From NCBI GenBank assembly GCA_039707655.1, contig CM077667.1, positions 154,174,642 to 154,238,641 of the forward strand: 64,000 nt of DNA, in the 5' to 3' direction. Position numbers and translations under genes: made by a program. Source of the DNA: Elymus sibiricus. Lineage: Eukaryota; Streptophyta; Magnoliopsida; Poales; Poaceae. Position 1 is the stretch's first letter, and every line of letters starts with the position of its first letter. A model generated the notes under the pieces. That model made no database searches, was not told the DNA's origin, and saw only the letters and a list, made by a program, of their open reading frames with translations. Positions 24,015 through 35,465 of this stretch are shown one piece after another.

Positions 24015-24709
24015 AAATATAGAGTGACGTTCTTTTACATTAAGGGATTGGGCATACAAATCAATAAGCGCATGACAACCTATGCTTCCCTCTACGAAGG
24101 GACTATCTTTTACTTTTATGTATTTACTTTTATGCAAGAGTCAAAGTATTCTTCCCTATTCCCTTTTAATTTTTCCTTTTTGCAAGCATCATGTGGTGAG
24201 GAAAGATCTAGGCACATATATCCAGTTCGATATGGGTGGGCATGAGTTAATATTGTTGACATCACCCTTGAGGTGAATACGTTGGGAGGCGAAACTATAA
24301 GCCCCTATCTTCCTATGTGTCCGGTTGAAACTTTTGTTCATGGGTATGTCATGACTGTTAGCAATCATAGAAGACTAAATGATGGTTGAGTATGTGGACT
24401 TGCCAAAAGGCTTCGACATGAGACCCTTCTTGAAATATGATGAATTGTAGTTGCAAAGTTGACTGAGAACATAGTTTGTTTGTTTTCAATAAAGTTTATG
24501 CTTCATACTTCTATGTTGTGATGAATTGTTACTTGTGCATGAGAAGTTATATGATGAAGGTATATGAAAAAGTTTTATGATAGAGTTTGTTGATGTTATA
24601 TTAATAAGCATGATGCTACTATGTCCGTATTTTTTTATCGACACCTCTCTCTCAAATCATGTGGACATGCTTTTCAATATCGGTTTTCGCTTGAGGACAA
24701 GCGAGGTCT
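24015..24709 (+). other. Non-coding 3' region of element A, part 2
   Basis: It continues the A sequence broken by element B at 13545 and matches 47195-47884 in element E. No coding frame. Confidence 0.7.
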
Positions 24710-24723
24710 AAGCTTGGGGGAGT
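24710..24723 (+). other. Polypurine tract of element A
   Basis: AAGCTTGGGGGAGT ends exactly at the start of the 3' LTR (TGATACG at 24724). Confidence 0.8.
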
Positions 24724-26223
24724 TGATACGTCCATTTTGCATCATGATTTCCTACTGTTATTTATTATGTTTTGTTGAATAATAATGCTTTAGGGAGTGA
24801 TTCTAATGCCTTTTCTCTCATAATATGCAAGGTTTACACAAAGAGGGAGAATACCGGCAGCTGGAATTCTGGACCCAAGAAAAGCACATCAGATATACCT
24901 ATTCTGCACAACTCCAATGAAGCTGAAATTTTACAGAGAATATTTTTGGATTAAATAGAAAATACTAGAGCAGAAAACTACCGGAGGGGGCAACCCTGGT
25001 GGGCACAACCCACTAGGGCACGCCCTGATGGGTTGTGGCCTCCTCGGCCCTCCTCCGGTGCCCATCTTTTGGTATATAGTCACATTTGACCTAGAAAAAA
25101 TCAGAGGAGGACTTTCGGGATGAAGCGCTGCCGCCTCGAGGCGGAACTTGGGCAGGAGCACTTTTGCCCTCCGGCAGAGCGATTCCGCCGGGGGAACTTC
25201 CCTCCCGGAGGGGGAAATCAAAGCCATCGTCATCACCAACACCCCTCTCATCTTTGGGAGGCCAATCTTCATCAACATATTCAACAACACCATATCCTCT
25301 CAAACCCTAGTTCATCTCTTGTGTTCAATATTTGTACCGGAACCTCATATTGGTACCTGTGGGTGACTAGTAGTGTTGATTACCTTGCGTAGTTGATTAC
25401 TATATGGTTTATTTGGTGGTAGATTATATGTTCAGATCCATTATGCTATTAAATACCTCTCTGATCTTGAGCATGATTATTATTTGTGAGTAGTTAGCTT
25501 TGTTCTTGAGGTCACGGGAGAAGTCATGTTGCAAGTAATCATGTGAATTTCATATGTGTTCGATATTTTGATGATATGTATGTTGTGATTCCCTTAGTGG
25601 TGTCATGTGAACGTCGACTACATGACACTTCACCATTCATGGGCCTAAGGGAATGCATTGTGGAGTAGTTATTAGATGATGGGTTGCTAGAGTGACAGAA
25701 TCTTAAGCCCTAGTTCATGCGCTACTTGGTAAGGGGCTGATTTAGATCCAAACGTTTAATGCTATGGTTAGATTTTATGTTAATACTTTTCTTGTAGTTG
25801 CGGATGTTTGCGAGGGGGTTAATCCTAAGTGGGAGGTTTTTCAAGTAAGAACAGCACCCAAGCACTAGTCCACCCACATATCAAATTATCAAAGTAGCGA
25901 ACACGAATCAAACCAACAGGATGAAAGTGACTAGATGAAATTCCCGTGTACCCTCAAGAACACTTTGCCTATTACTAGAGATTGTTCTGGCCTGTCCTTT
26001 GCCACAAAAGGATTGGGATACCTTGCTGCACCTTATTTACCGTTACCGTTGCTTGCTCGATACCAATTATCTTGCTATCAAACTATCTGTTACCTACAAT
26101 TTCAGTGCTTGCAGAAATTACCTTGCTGAAAACCGCTTGTCATTTCCTTCTGCTCCTCGTTGGGTTTGACACTCTTACTCATCGAAAGGACTACGATTGA
26201 TCCCCTATACTTGTGGGTCATGA
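24724..26223 (+). repeat. 3' LTR of element A
   Basis: It starts TGATACGTCC and ends GGGTCATGA; the last codon-sized unit is TGA where the 5' LTR has TCA, so the normal CA terminus is mutated. It is followed by the CCAGA duplication. Confidence 0.92.
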
Positions 26224-27052
26224 CCAGACGACGCATGTCCTTGATGCGCTTTAGCGCCTCCAACTGTTCAATCACTTCAATCTTGGTGGGGTTGGCTTCG
26301 ATCCCGCGCTGTGACACAAAGAACCCGAGGAGCTTGCCGGAGGGAACTCCAAACACGCACTTCTCGGGATTAAGCTTCAAATTGATCTTGCGTAGGTTCG
26401 CAAAGGTCTCTTCCAGGTCTTGGATCAGCGTGTCCTTGTCCTTAGTCTTGACTACTATATCATCCATGTGAGCTTCCACGTTCCTGTGCAGTTGTGGCCC
26501 CAACCCAATCTGAACTGCTCTTGCGAATGTGGAACCGCCACTCTTCAACCCGAACGGTATGCGCTTGAAGGAGTACCCGCTGCAAGGGGTAATGAACGCC
26601 GTTTTCTCTTCATCTTCCTCGGCCATGAAGATCTGGTGATAACCAGAGTAGGCGTTAAGGAAGGATAGGAGATCGCAGCCAGCAGTCGAGTCCACTATCT
26701 GATCGATGTGTGGCAGGGGAAATGGGTCCTTCGGGCATGCTTTATTGACATCAGTGAAGTCGATGCAAAGCCTCTATTTCCTATTTGCCTTGCGCACTAC
26801 CACAGGATTCGCCAGCCAAGTTGGGTGGATCACGCCTCTGATCAGACTTGCTGCTTCTAGTTTCTTGATTTCTTCGGCAATAAATTCTTGCCGTTCTAGA
26901 GCTTGCTTCTGGACCTTCTGCTTGAAGGGGTGTGTGTGGGGACAAACGGCATGGTGGTGCTCAATCACCTCCCTGGGAACACCGGGTATGTCGGATGGTT
27001 GCCAGGCAAACACATCGACATTCGCCTGTAGGAAGGTGACGAGCGCGCTTTC
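26224..27052 (-). pseudogene. pol: Reverse transcriptase of Tat element D, first part, broken
   Basis: The minus-strand frame at 27013-26774 has VFAWQPSDIPGVPREV and EEIKKLEAASLIRGV. After a stop near 26774 the palm continues from 26695: LLSFLNAYSGYHQIFMAEED, IPFGLKSGGSTFARAV, AHMDDIVVKTKDK (catalytic DD) and LNPEKCVFGVPSGKLLGFF. It ends at the insertion of element A and continues at 5593. At least two stops. Confidence 0.85.
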
Positions 27053-27922
27053 CTATTTGCCAACGAGGGTGGCACTTATGGTGAAAGTGCCGCCCTTGCC
27101 ATTCTCCCGCACGGCCACTTGTTTTGTCTTAGGAATGGTCTCCTTATCTTTCTTGCTCCTAGCGGTGGAGGTCTCAAGTAAATCCTCAACGGGCGTGCTG
27201 CACATTTTAGTGCGCTTCCCGGAGTCCTTACGAGATTCGCCAGAATTCTTGTTCTTGTTCTTCCCCCGGGGGGCTTTGTCGGCAGGAGCAAGTGCCTTGT
27301 TGGCAGACTCTGCCGCTACCTCCCAGAAGAGCTTGTCGACACAGAGGACTGCATCCTTGTTGTCAGCGCGGACGGTGATGACGTTCATCGGCCCTGGCAT
27401 CTTGAGAGTGTTGTAGGCGTGGTGTGTTGCCGCCATGAACCTCGCCAGCGTCGGTCGGCCCAGGATGCCATTGTACGGTAGCGACATCTTTGGGACGTTG
27501 AAAACTACTCTTTTTGTCCTGAAGTTGAGCTCGCTGCTGAACGTCACTGGCAGAGTGATTTTCCCCTTGGGTTGAGATCTTCCCGGGTTGACCCCTTGGA
27601 AGGACCTCGTCGGCTTGAGATCTGTGTCAGGAATCTGCAGCCGCTTGATCACATCGGGCGAGATCAAGTTCAACCCAGCCTCACAGTCGACCAACATCTT
27701 CGTGACCTTGAGGTTGCGTATTGTTGGTGAAACCAACAACAGCACGCACCTGACGGCAGTGATGCGGTAAGGCTGGTCCTCAGCGTCGAAGATGATGGGA
27801 GTGTTAGACCACTTGAGGGGTTTCCTCGCCTCTGCTGCCGGCTCTGCCGCGTTGATCTCATGGGCCCATTGCTTGAGCTTCCGGTGAGAGGAGTGCAAAT
27901 ATGCGCCTCCGTCAACGCACAT
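27053..27922 (-). pseudogene. pol: Protease region of Tat element D, active site altered
   Basis: A long minus-strand open frame. The protease segment reads MLVDCEAGLNLIS at about 27690-27650. Relatives have DGG where this copy has DCE, so the flap glycines are lost although the Asp remains. YNGILGRPTLARFMAATHH marks the second half. A Lys/Arg-rich linker (KNKNKNSGESRKDSGKRTK) leads towards RT. The plus-strand frames here (for example 27860-28489) are shadows. Confidence 0.8.
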
Positions 27923-28099
27923 GGGATCGACAACTTTTTGGAACTCCTGGCCTTCAGATTCTTCTTCATCTCCGTCATCATCATCGTCTTCATCATCAGA
28001 CTTTTTGTCTCGGCCTCGCGTAGGTTTGTCCTTGCGCTGCTTGGCCTTGCTGCGGCGGCCACCGCCGTTCTTCTTGCTGGAACCACCCGTACCATCTTG

Positions 28100-28551
28100 G
28101 CCCCTCTCTTTGTCACACCTTTCGTACTCTTACTTCTGCTTCTCAGCAAGTTATTCTACTTGGCGGCACTCAGTGATATCGTGGCTCTTGGTGAGGTGGA
28201 TCTTGCAGTATGGCCTGCCAGTCTTCTCTCCGGCTGCGGCATCGCCTCTCCGGAACATGTTGTGGTATCCTTGCCGGACCCTTCAGATTTGGCCTTCTTG
28301 CCGGAGTCGGAGTTGCCGTTACCCTCGACTGCCATCACTACTTTTCCCTTGCGCTTCTGGTTGCGCTTCCGTCCCTTTTTCATGGAGGTGGGCGCGCTGT
28401 CGTCATCCGAGTCGACCTCCACGCTAGTGTCCTCCCCCGAGAACCTTCTTCCTTCCTCGGCCCGTGCACACTTGTCAGCGAGAGCATAGAGCTCAGCGAC
28501 ATCCCGCACCTTGTTGATGATCATCTCCTCGCGCATCTGGCGATTGCATAT
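28100..28551 (-). pseudogene. gag: gag end of Tat element D, with zinc-knuckle-like segment
   Basis: The frame at 28536-28156 begins MREEMIINKVRDVAELYALA, then a Lys/Ser-rich linker and a segment near 28240-28150 with CKIHLTKSHDITEC, a CX2H...C variant typical of Tat gag. The upstream part of the same gag is at 38566-39104, beyond element C. Confidence 0.78.
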
Positions 28552-29111
28552 TGTCGTGGTTTTGTTAACCCGGTAGATGTCCTCGTAACAGGACTTAGGT
28601 GTGAGGCCATCGCCGCTTGGTGGCGACTCGAAGGGGTTAAACGAGAGAGAGAGAGAGAGAGTCGGGTTTACCTAGGTTCGGCCCCTCTGGTGGAGGTAAT
28701 AGCCTACGTCCTGCTTTGTGTGTATTTGATGGATAGATCTTGATTACAAGGGTGCAGAATCGCTAACCTAGCTATCGAGAGGTTGTAACTTAAGTCTTTC
28801 GGCCCTAGGGGCCTGCCTTTATATACAGGTCAAGCCCTAGGGTTTACAATTGAGTCCGGGTCATATCGTGTCCCGTGACCTACGACATCTCTCACTTGTC
28901 TTGTATCTTAAGGAAACTTTAACCAACGTCTTTAGCTTCATGGGCCCTGAGCCGCCGTCTTCTCGTGTTGGGCCGCCCGGCGTCTTTGTCAGCCGCCACC
29001 TTACTTATCTTGTACTTAGGACACGGCCCACCTTGAACTTGGTCACAAGACTGTTGATATGTTGACCCGACCTAGTAGGGTGGTTTATATCATGGAGTTA
29101 TATCCCCGACA
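28552..29111 (-). repeat. 3' LTR of element C (left)
   Basis: 560 bases. It contains a GA run (28643-28661) longer than in the other LTR. On the minus strand the purine tract TGGGGCCTAA (29121-29112) directly precedes it. Confidence 0.9.
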
Positions 29112-29416
29112 TTAGGCCCCAGATTGATTTGAATTCATTCATGTCAATAGATCTTTTCCTTCCTTTGGCGGCTCATCCTGGACTGTTTGTCTTTTATGAA
29201 TTTCAAAACGCCGGTTTGTTCCACTTCTTCACTTGTCATTTTCCATTATTCATTTATTGTGATGCCATCCGTCGTCAATCTAGAAGAGCAATAATGACAT
29301 CATGGCGAATCTGGTCATATCTACTTATCCCGAAAATCGAGGCATTTTTGCTTCCCGAAATTTACTGTGCTCCCTCGATTATCGCGCCTGTCAGTTGCCC
29401 CTTCGGGCTCCTTCCC
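29112..29416 (+). other. Leader before the antisense gene of element C
   Basis: No coding domain. It begins with the purine tract of element C on the minus strand (29112-29121) and leads into the TATA-like box at 29417. Confidence 0.5.
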
Positions 29417-29424
29417 TTTAAATA
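29417..29424 (+). promoter_or_regulatory. TATA-like box of the antisense gene of element C
   Basis: TTTAAATA lies about 85 bases before the first ATG candidate at 29502. Element B has the same spacing between TATA and antisense start. Confidence 0.45.
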
Positions 29425-29501
29425 CTTACCGAAAGGCACTGGATTCACTTTCAACTTCCTCTCTTTGCTTCTTCTTCTTCCTCGAGTCCGGAAGCTTCTC
29501 A

Positions 29502-32500
29502 TGCCACAGCCGCAGCTTCCTCATCTCGGCGATCTTCTTCAAGGTCGTCGCTGCATTCCTTCGTCAGTCAATCCTTCGTGCACTTCCCCGGCCATCGGTC
29601 GACCGCATGAGTAAGTCATCTTTCTTCTGACCTAGATCCATTATAGCACCTCGAGGTTCTTCGAGTTCTTCGGCAACTTTTCTCTGGTTCATCGCCATTC
29701 CTAGCTCTGTGAGTAGATCCCGCAAACATAATCACCAAAGTAGAGTGGTAGAGACACCAACTCCGTTTCGTGTATGACATGTCTTAATCCTTTCTAGTAT
29801 TAGATGAATCGTACTGTCATTGCTTCCATGCCCTCCTTCTAGGGCTAGCGAATATTCTCCCTTTTTTGAAATATTTTTAGATTCAAAATTCTTGCAGCTT
29901 TCGGAGAAACTTGGTTGTCTCATACTTAGCAAAATTCCCAAGAACCTATTGTCTTAGCACAAGTCGCCCTTTCTTCTGCCGGCTTAATATTTATAACTCG
30001 CCATGCATTTAAACCATTGTATAGACTCTGGTTCTTTACCAGACTTACCTTTTTACTGCAAATACTTAGATCATTTTACTTGAACCTTTTACTTAAGCCG
30101 CCCTCTTTCACTCTATCCAGGCGACTCATTATGTCGGAGTCAAAAGCCTGCAACTGGGTGGCAACTCAAGTTTCTGATGTTCACTAAAAGGATTATGAGG
30201 AACACGGGTTTCTGCCGCCTCAAAATGTGGTTGGCTGGCGATTCGTCCTTGGAGAGGAGATCCCAAACCCCAAGGAGGGAGAAGTGGTGATATTTTTGGA
30301 TCACCTACAGACGGGTTTTTCACCTCCCGGGTCGAAATTCTTCTGGGACGTCTTACACTTTTTCGATATCCATCCTCAAGATTAGGCCCCCAACTCTATA
30401 ATGAACCTTTGCTAGTTCCAAGTATTTTTGCGAGGTGTATCTTCAGACGGAACCCACTGTCTCCCTCTTCAAGGAGTTTTTCTATTTGAACCGGCAAACA
30501 GAGTGCGCGGACAGTCCTGGCTTAGAACTTGGCGGGGTTTCGATCCAAAGGCGGAAGGATGTCCTTTTTCGTGCTGCCACCTTACCAAATCACCCTAAAG
30601 GGTGGAACAAGACTTGGTTTTATTGTCGAAACACCGCTCCTGCTGATGAAAATCCCTTGCCGGGTTATAGGCCCAACCGCCTTCCCATGGATCTTGAGCT
30701 TCCGGGTTGGGCTCCTTCAGAGGAGCGCTCCCAACACGCCCATGTTTATCCAAAGTTGAGGGCTCTGCTAGCCAACGGGTTGACAGGGGTCGACTTGACC
30801 CGGTGTTGGGTATCTTGGAGGATTCTTCCATTAAACTTGTGCAGTGGCTTAATGTGTACCTATTCTGGCGACTTGGATGATGCTCAACGGTACATCAATT
30901 TTTCCTTGGAGGCCGATGAAATAAACCGGATGGTGAAGAAGTTGCTAGGTGAAAACCAGGAGACTTGCAGCAAGGACAGGTTGAAACCTTTCTACGTCCT
31001 TAACCCGGCTCCTCCGGTACAAAATCTCTAAGATATTAATCCGACTTTTGAACGAGCTTTGAGCCTTTGCTTTCCTGATCTGAGTGTTTGATTTTGCAGG
31101 CTACCTCTTCTTTCTGGAATCGGAAACGTACCAAGACCATGGCTAACAATACCAAAGCCACCTCGAGCAAGAAGAAAAATAAGGCGGTTGCAGCGGGTCC
31201 GTCTCATATGGACGAAACAACTGCCACTGATACCCGTTCAGAGGTAAAATTAATCTTTTGCTTATATTTCGTTGATTTTACCTGACGCCTTTTCCTCTTT
31301 AGGGTGATGTCGAAATGAGCCGTGCAGGTGATGTTGAGGTAATTTCCATCTCTTCCGACTCAGATTCTCTGCCTCTGCTGAAAACAAGGCGGGTTGTTCG
31401 GAAGGTAGGCTTTTCTCACCCGGACGCTCATATGGATCCTTGCTTTATTTTGAAGAAAACCCAGCACCAGTCTAGGCGTCAAACCCGAAGTGGGAGTGGC
31501 GATCTTGTTGAGGGCTTACCTGATAAATCAGTCGCCAGGAAGCGACCAGCCAAGGTACTTGATATTCCAAATTTCCAAGGAAGTTCTGATTTGATCTGTC
31601 AACTTTTGACTCCCATGTCTTGGTTAATCAGGAGTCGCCACCTTCGTCGGACGACTCGACTGCGTCCAAGCTGGCGCCCTTTGTCATCAATCAAGGGCAA
31701 ATTCCTCATCAATTCATTTGTTTGAGTAAACTATTGTTTTTCTTCATTTTTCACATTATACTTTTTTAACTTGGCAGGGCCAAAGCCAAGAAACGGAAGA
31801 CTGACGGGTCTTCTGTTAACCCGGAGGCCCCTGAGCCGGAGCTTCCCGATCCGGCGGCCCATGAAATCCATGTTGATCATCCTGAAGACCCTCAGGATAT
31901 CCAAAACGATGTACCCCCTCCATCTGAACTAATCAATACTGATGCCATAACTGTTGAAGCTACATCAGCAGTTAACCTTGACCCGCCCAATCCTTCAGTG
32001 ACAAACACAGATAATCCTGAAGTTATTATTACTAGGACGGGTTATATTGCTCCTGAGACTTCTAGTGTGTTAACAAAGGTTGTTGCTAAGGATGAAACGG
32101 TGCTGCAAGAAAAAGGGAAGACCAAGTTGGAACTTCCAAATTATGAGAGCTTTAGTGTCGAAGATCTTCATGTTGCCTGCTTAGACCGCCTGGCTACAAG
32201 CCGTGAGATGGAAATCGGCCTTGTTAGCATGATGAAAAATAAATATGAGGTATGTTCTCCTTTACATGCTCTCATCATATATCCTTTTGTAGCCCCCAAG
32301 GCACATCTTTATCTTTCTAAGATAAGCTGGGTCTTGCAAATGTTTGTGTGACTCAACCTGTAGCTCCCAAGGGCCGGCTCATCTCCCTGAGATGAGTTGG
32401 GTCTTTTTGTAATAACTTTGAAGAACTTCCGACCTGTAGCCCCCAAGGGCCGGCTCATCTCCTTGAGATGAGTCGGGTCTTTGTCACATCTTCAATGTTA

Positions 32501-34190
32501 AAAAAGAGCTAAGATACATTAGCCCCTAAGTGCCAAATATATTGCTTTGCAATTTGCTTGGGACTTGATGTGAACTTCATTTATGATGGAGGAAGCTTTG
32601 AAGACAGCCGAATCCAGCGCGGCCAGTTTGAAAAAAGACCTGGAAAAAAGGCAGACTTCCCAGGCAGAAGTTGAAGAAAAACTTCACCTTTCTTTGATTG
32701 AGCTGGAAAACACCAAAGTAGGCTTCTTAAAAGAGAAGAAATCCTTTGAAGATGAAAGGACGGCTTTGCTTAAGCGTGCAGAGGATGCCGAGGGCCGGCT
32801 CAAACCCATTACTGAGGAGTTGTCCAGGTTAAAACGACACATTGCCCAAATGGCCCAAGCTATTTTTGGTAAGCGTATATAGCCTCCTGTCTTCTTGAAA
32901 TATAGATATAATGCGCCCGGCGACTCATACATTGGTTCTATTTTGCAGGCCCCCGGACTAGCAGTTTTTATGATAACAGTCTGCTCATGCTCAAGGCTGT
33001 TTATTCTCCGACGGAGCAGCTCTACACTGGGAGTCATCTCGCAATTAAGGCGACACTGGGGGATAAGCAACCCTTAAAGTATATCAAGAATGTATTGGAA
33101 AATCTCTCCATCACCCCTCAGCATATTCGAGGGCTAAAAAGATCAGCCACCCGATCTGGCGCGATATATGCATTGAACTGAGCTTTAGCTTACGGAGAAG
33201 AACTTGACCCAACCGAGCTGGCAAAGGGCTTCCCCGAATTTAAAAATGGCGGGTCAGATTCTCCCAGGAGGATTACGCGGCCTGTGTTAAGGATGCCCAA
33301 CTTCTGTCGACTCAACTGGTTTCTGAGATGAAACTGAGGAGCTATCAAGCAGCTTATGGCGCCAATCATACTCGGATTCCACCGCCTGACTTGATAACAA
33401 AGAGTCTAGATCCTCAATGGTGCGAGCACGTTTTTGCCCCTTGTCGTGGTTTTTATCACGGCAAGATGACCTCGTGAGAGAACTTAGGCGTGAGGCCATC
33501 GCAACTAGGTGGCGGCTTGAGAGGGGTTGGTCAGAATCGAGAGACGCATATTTACCCAGGTTCGGCCCCTCCAATGGAGGTAAAAGCCTACGTCCAGCTT
33601 TGTTTGTATTGATGATGAGGATGATCTCGATTACAAGGGTGCTGTATTGCTACCTCTAGTCTCGAGAGCCTCTAATCTGCCTATCTCTAATGACTTGAAC
33701 TTGTCCCTCTTGGGGTGCCTTACTCCTCCTTATATAAGTTGAAGTGGTAGGTTTACATGTAGAGTCCTACTAGGAGTAGGACTAGGACTAGTCTCTCTTG
33801 AATCCGAATCCGGGTCTTGTTTCCTTTATGAGGGAATCTTCCCTCTCCTTGGGCCTTCTCTGTGAGCCGGCCCTCCTGGCCTCTCTATGAGCCACCTTCC
33901 ACCGGGGGGCACGCCGGGACTTGGGCCTTGCCGTCCAGGTTGACCCGATAAAACACGGCGCCCGTATGAGCTGCGCAAATGATGGCGAGGTCATTCTCCT
34001 GGCCGGGTCAAACCAGTAGGTAATATCCCCAACACCCCTGAAGTTGACCCGTCTTCAATTCTTGATGATGAGGCTGTGTTCTAGGCTTTATCTCACTGCA
34101 ACTGGGATGCGGACAACCTTCAGATTCAGGAGCCAGAAGACCAGTAGGTGGATAACCCGGAGGCGTCTCACACGCAAGATTAGCCGCCAC
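29502..34190 (+). pseudogene. Antisense spliced ORF of element C (PF04195-like), decayed
   Basis: It runs antisense to element C. The main globular part starts at ATG 30131 (MSESKACNWVATQV), has stops at 30185 and 30383 and a frameshift near 30431, then runs open to 31031 (ELGGVSIQRRKDVLFRA, NKTWFYCRNTAPADENPLPG). Later exons lie between splice-like sites: about 31100-31240 (basic), 31301-31555, 31777-32250 and 32583-32870 (coiled coil, EERTAL and LKRAEDAEGRL type). The last starts at about 32948 and continues past a solo LTR (33442-34034) to a frame ending near 34180 after EVDPSSILDDEAVF. The domain order matches the antisense gene of element B. Several stops make it non-functional. Confidence 0.7.
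33442..34034 (-). repeat. Solo LTR of a Tat-type element inside element C
   Basis: 593 bases from TGTCGTGG to TCCCCAACA, flanked by CCCCT on both sides (33437-33441 and 34035-34039). It resembles the LTR of element C at both ends and in the middle but differs elsewhere, so it is a related family. A minus-strand TATATAAGG lies at about 33731-33738. No internal region is present, as after recombination between two LTRs. Confidence 0.88.
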
Positions 34191-35465
34191 TGACCCGGAT
34201 CATACGATCGGCGATTTAAACTTCCTCAACCGTTACCTTGTCAACTTAAGCCCCCAAGTATGGGCAGAAAAACAATTTGTGGCTTCCTCAAGCATGTAAT
34301 AGGGATAGTCGAAAATTGTTGTCGTGCCATTGTGCACGTTTTGCACCTTTGATGCTAGATACTTTATCTATTGTTTCATCATCCCGTCTGTGCAACCTTT
34401 CTATTGACGGGCCTTATGATAAGATATAGCGGGGCAAAATGACCGATCCTTTGATTTTGATTTTAGCAATCTATTCCTCTTTCAACAATGTTGAATTTGT
34501 AGGATAGCTTGTCAATTGGCTGCTCACGCATACTCAATCGTTTAATCCTGGTCCTTGAAGCATGGGCCGGTAATAATTTTGAACCTAAAACTTGCTATAA
34601 TAAACAAGCCAAATAAAACAATATTGATAAGCCGGCTCAATGAGTCTTGGCTGAAATTGATGTCCAAGCTTGAGGTCCTTTGTTAGCCTCTTTAAGCAAT
34701 AACGCAATTTGCTGTTGTCATGCAGCCGATAACCTTGTTATTTCATACATAAACTGGTAAAAAACAAGGTCGTGCCCAAATATTTTTATGTGATGAGTTC
34801 GAGCACATAGTACTTGTTTTGGGGACTGTTTCTCAAATGTTAGAAATATAAGGTAGCCCCCTTTGGGGGCACTTTTGACGGTCCCAGCTTTAGTGCAAAG
34901 GACATATGATCATAATACTGAGATAATTTGTCGGCTTTCGAGGCTCGATAGGAAAAGACCGGCTTTCGAGGATCGGGTCTTGCTTCAATGAAGCGGGTAT
35001 GATAACCCATGGTTTATCCTAGCTTTCCGTATGCCGGCTCTCACATGACTCAAGCCGGTGTTTTAACCTTAACAAGTTCAGGGTCCAAAAAAGGATTAAC
35101 TCGTCAAGAGTTCACAGGGTCATCTGATCGGAGTCGCATCAAGCACACAGGCAGGTTTAACCATATATGGCGTTTATTTTTGCCGGGTCAAGAAGGTGAG
35201 AAAGCTAAGCCCGATGGGCTAGAAGCCCCCAAATGCCCTTAATAAGGTGGCATTGTTATGTCGGGTCACAAGGGTGAGAAAGCTAGACTCGATGAGTCGG
35301 AAGCCCCCAAGTGCCCTTTGTTTCAGAAGATAAAGACTCAAACTCATTTTGTAAGTTGAAACGACAAAATACGTCGTCTTTATTCATACTTGAAACATAA
35401 AGAACTATATACAGAAGTCTGCAAGGGGGGTAGAAATTACAAAAAAGGAGCCGGCGGAGCTAAGC
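34191..35465. other. Non-coding region of element C between antisense gene and gag end
   Basis: Repeated phrases such as gcccccaag occur, but no frame with a domain. A minus-strand AATAAA near 35377 may end the gag transcript. The antisense gene and gag transcripts converge here. Confidence 0.5.

Larger units (their letters stand above)
5594..26223 (+). mobile_element. Athila-type Gypsy retrotransposon A (Sabrina/WHAM-like), containing element B
   Basis: The outer limits are two LTRs of about 1.5 kb flanked by CCAGA (5589-5593 and 26224-26228). Without nested element B (13546-24009) it is about 10.2 kb. The order is 5' LTR, tRNA-Asp primer site, gag, protease, RT, RNase H, integrase, an extra ORF, an internal purine tract, non-coding sequence, a second purine tract and 3' LTR. 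It matches element E nearly end to end. The coding region has at least six frameshifts or stops. The family name is from memory of LTR sequences and should be confirmed. Confidence 0.9.
26224..28551 (-). mobile_element. Tat-type Gypsy element D, piece 3 (end of gag, protease, RT)
   Basis: The middle of element D. On the minus strand it enters from element C at 28551 and leaves into element A at 26224. Each cut carries a perfect 5-bp target duplication (CATAT at 28547-28551, CCAGA at 26224-26228). Confidence 0.87.

Noticed and set aside
27860..28743. Long plus-strand frames (up to 209 aa)
   Set aside because: They lie antisense to gag and protease of element D, whose motifs are clear on the minus strand.
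32340..32520. Near-tandem repeat of the ggccggctcatctcc phrase as a CRISPR-like array
   Set aside because: Only two or three imperfect copies within an intron-like part of the antisense gene; no spacers and a eukaryotic context.
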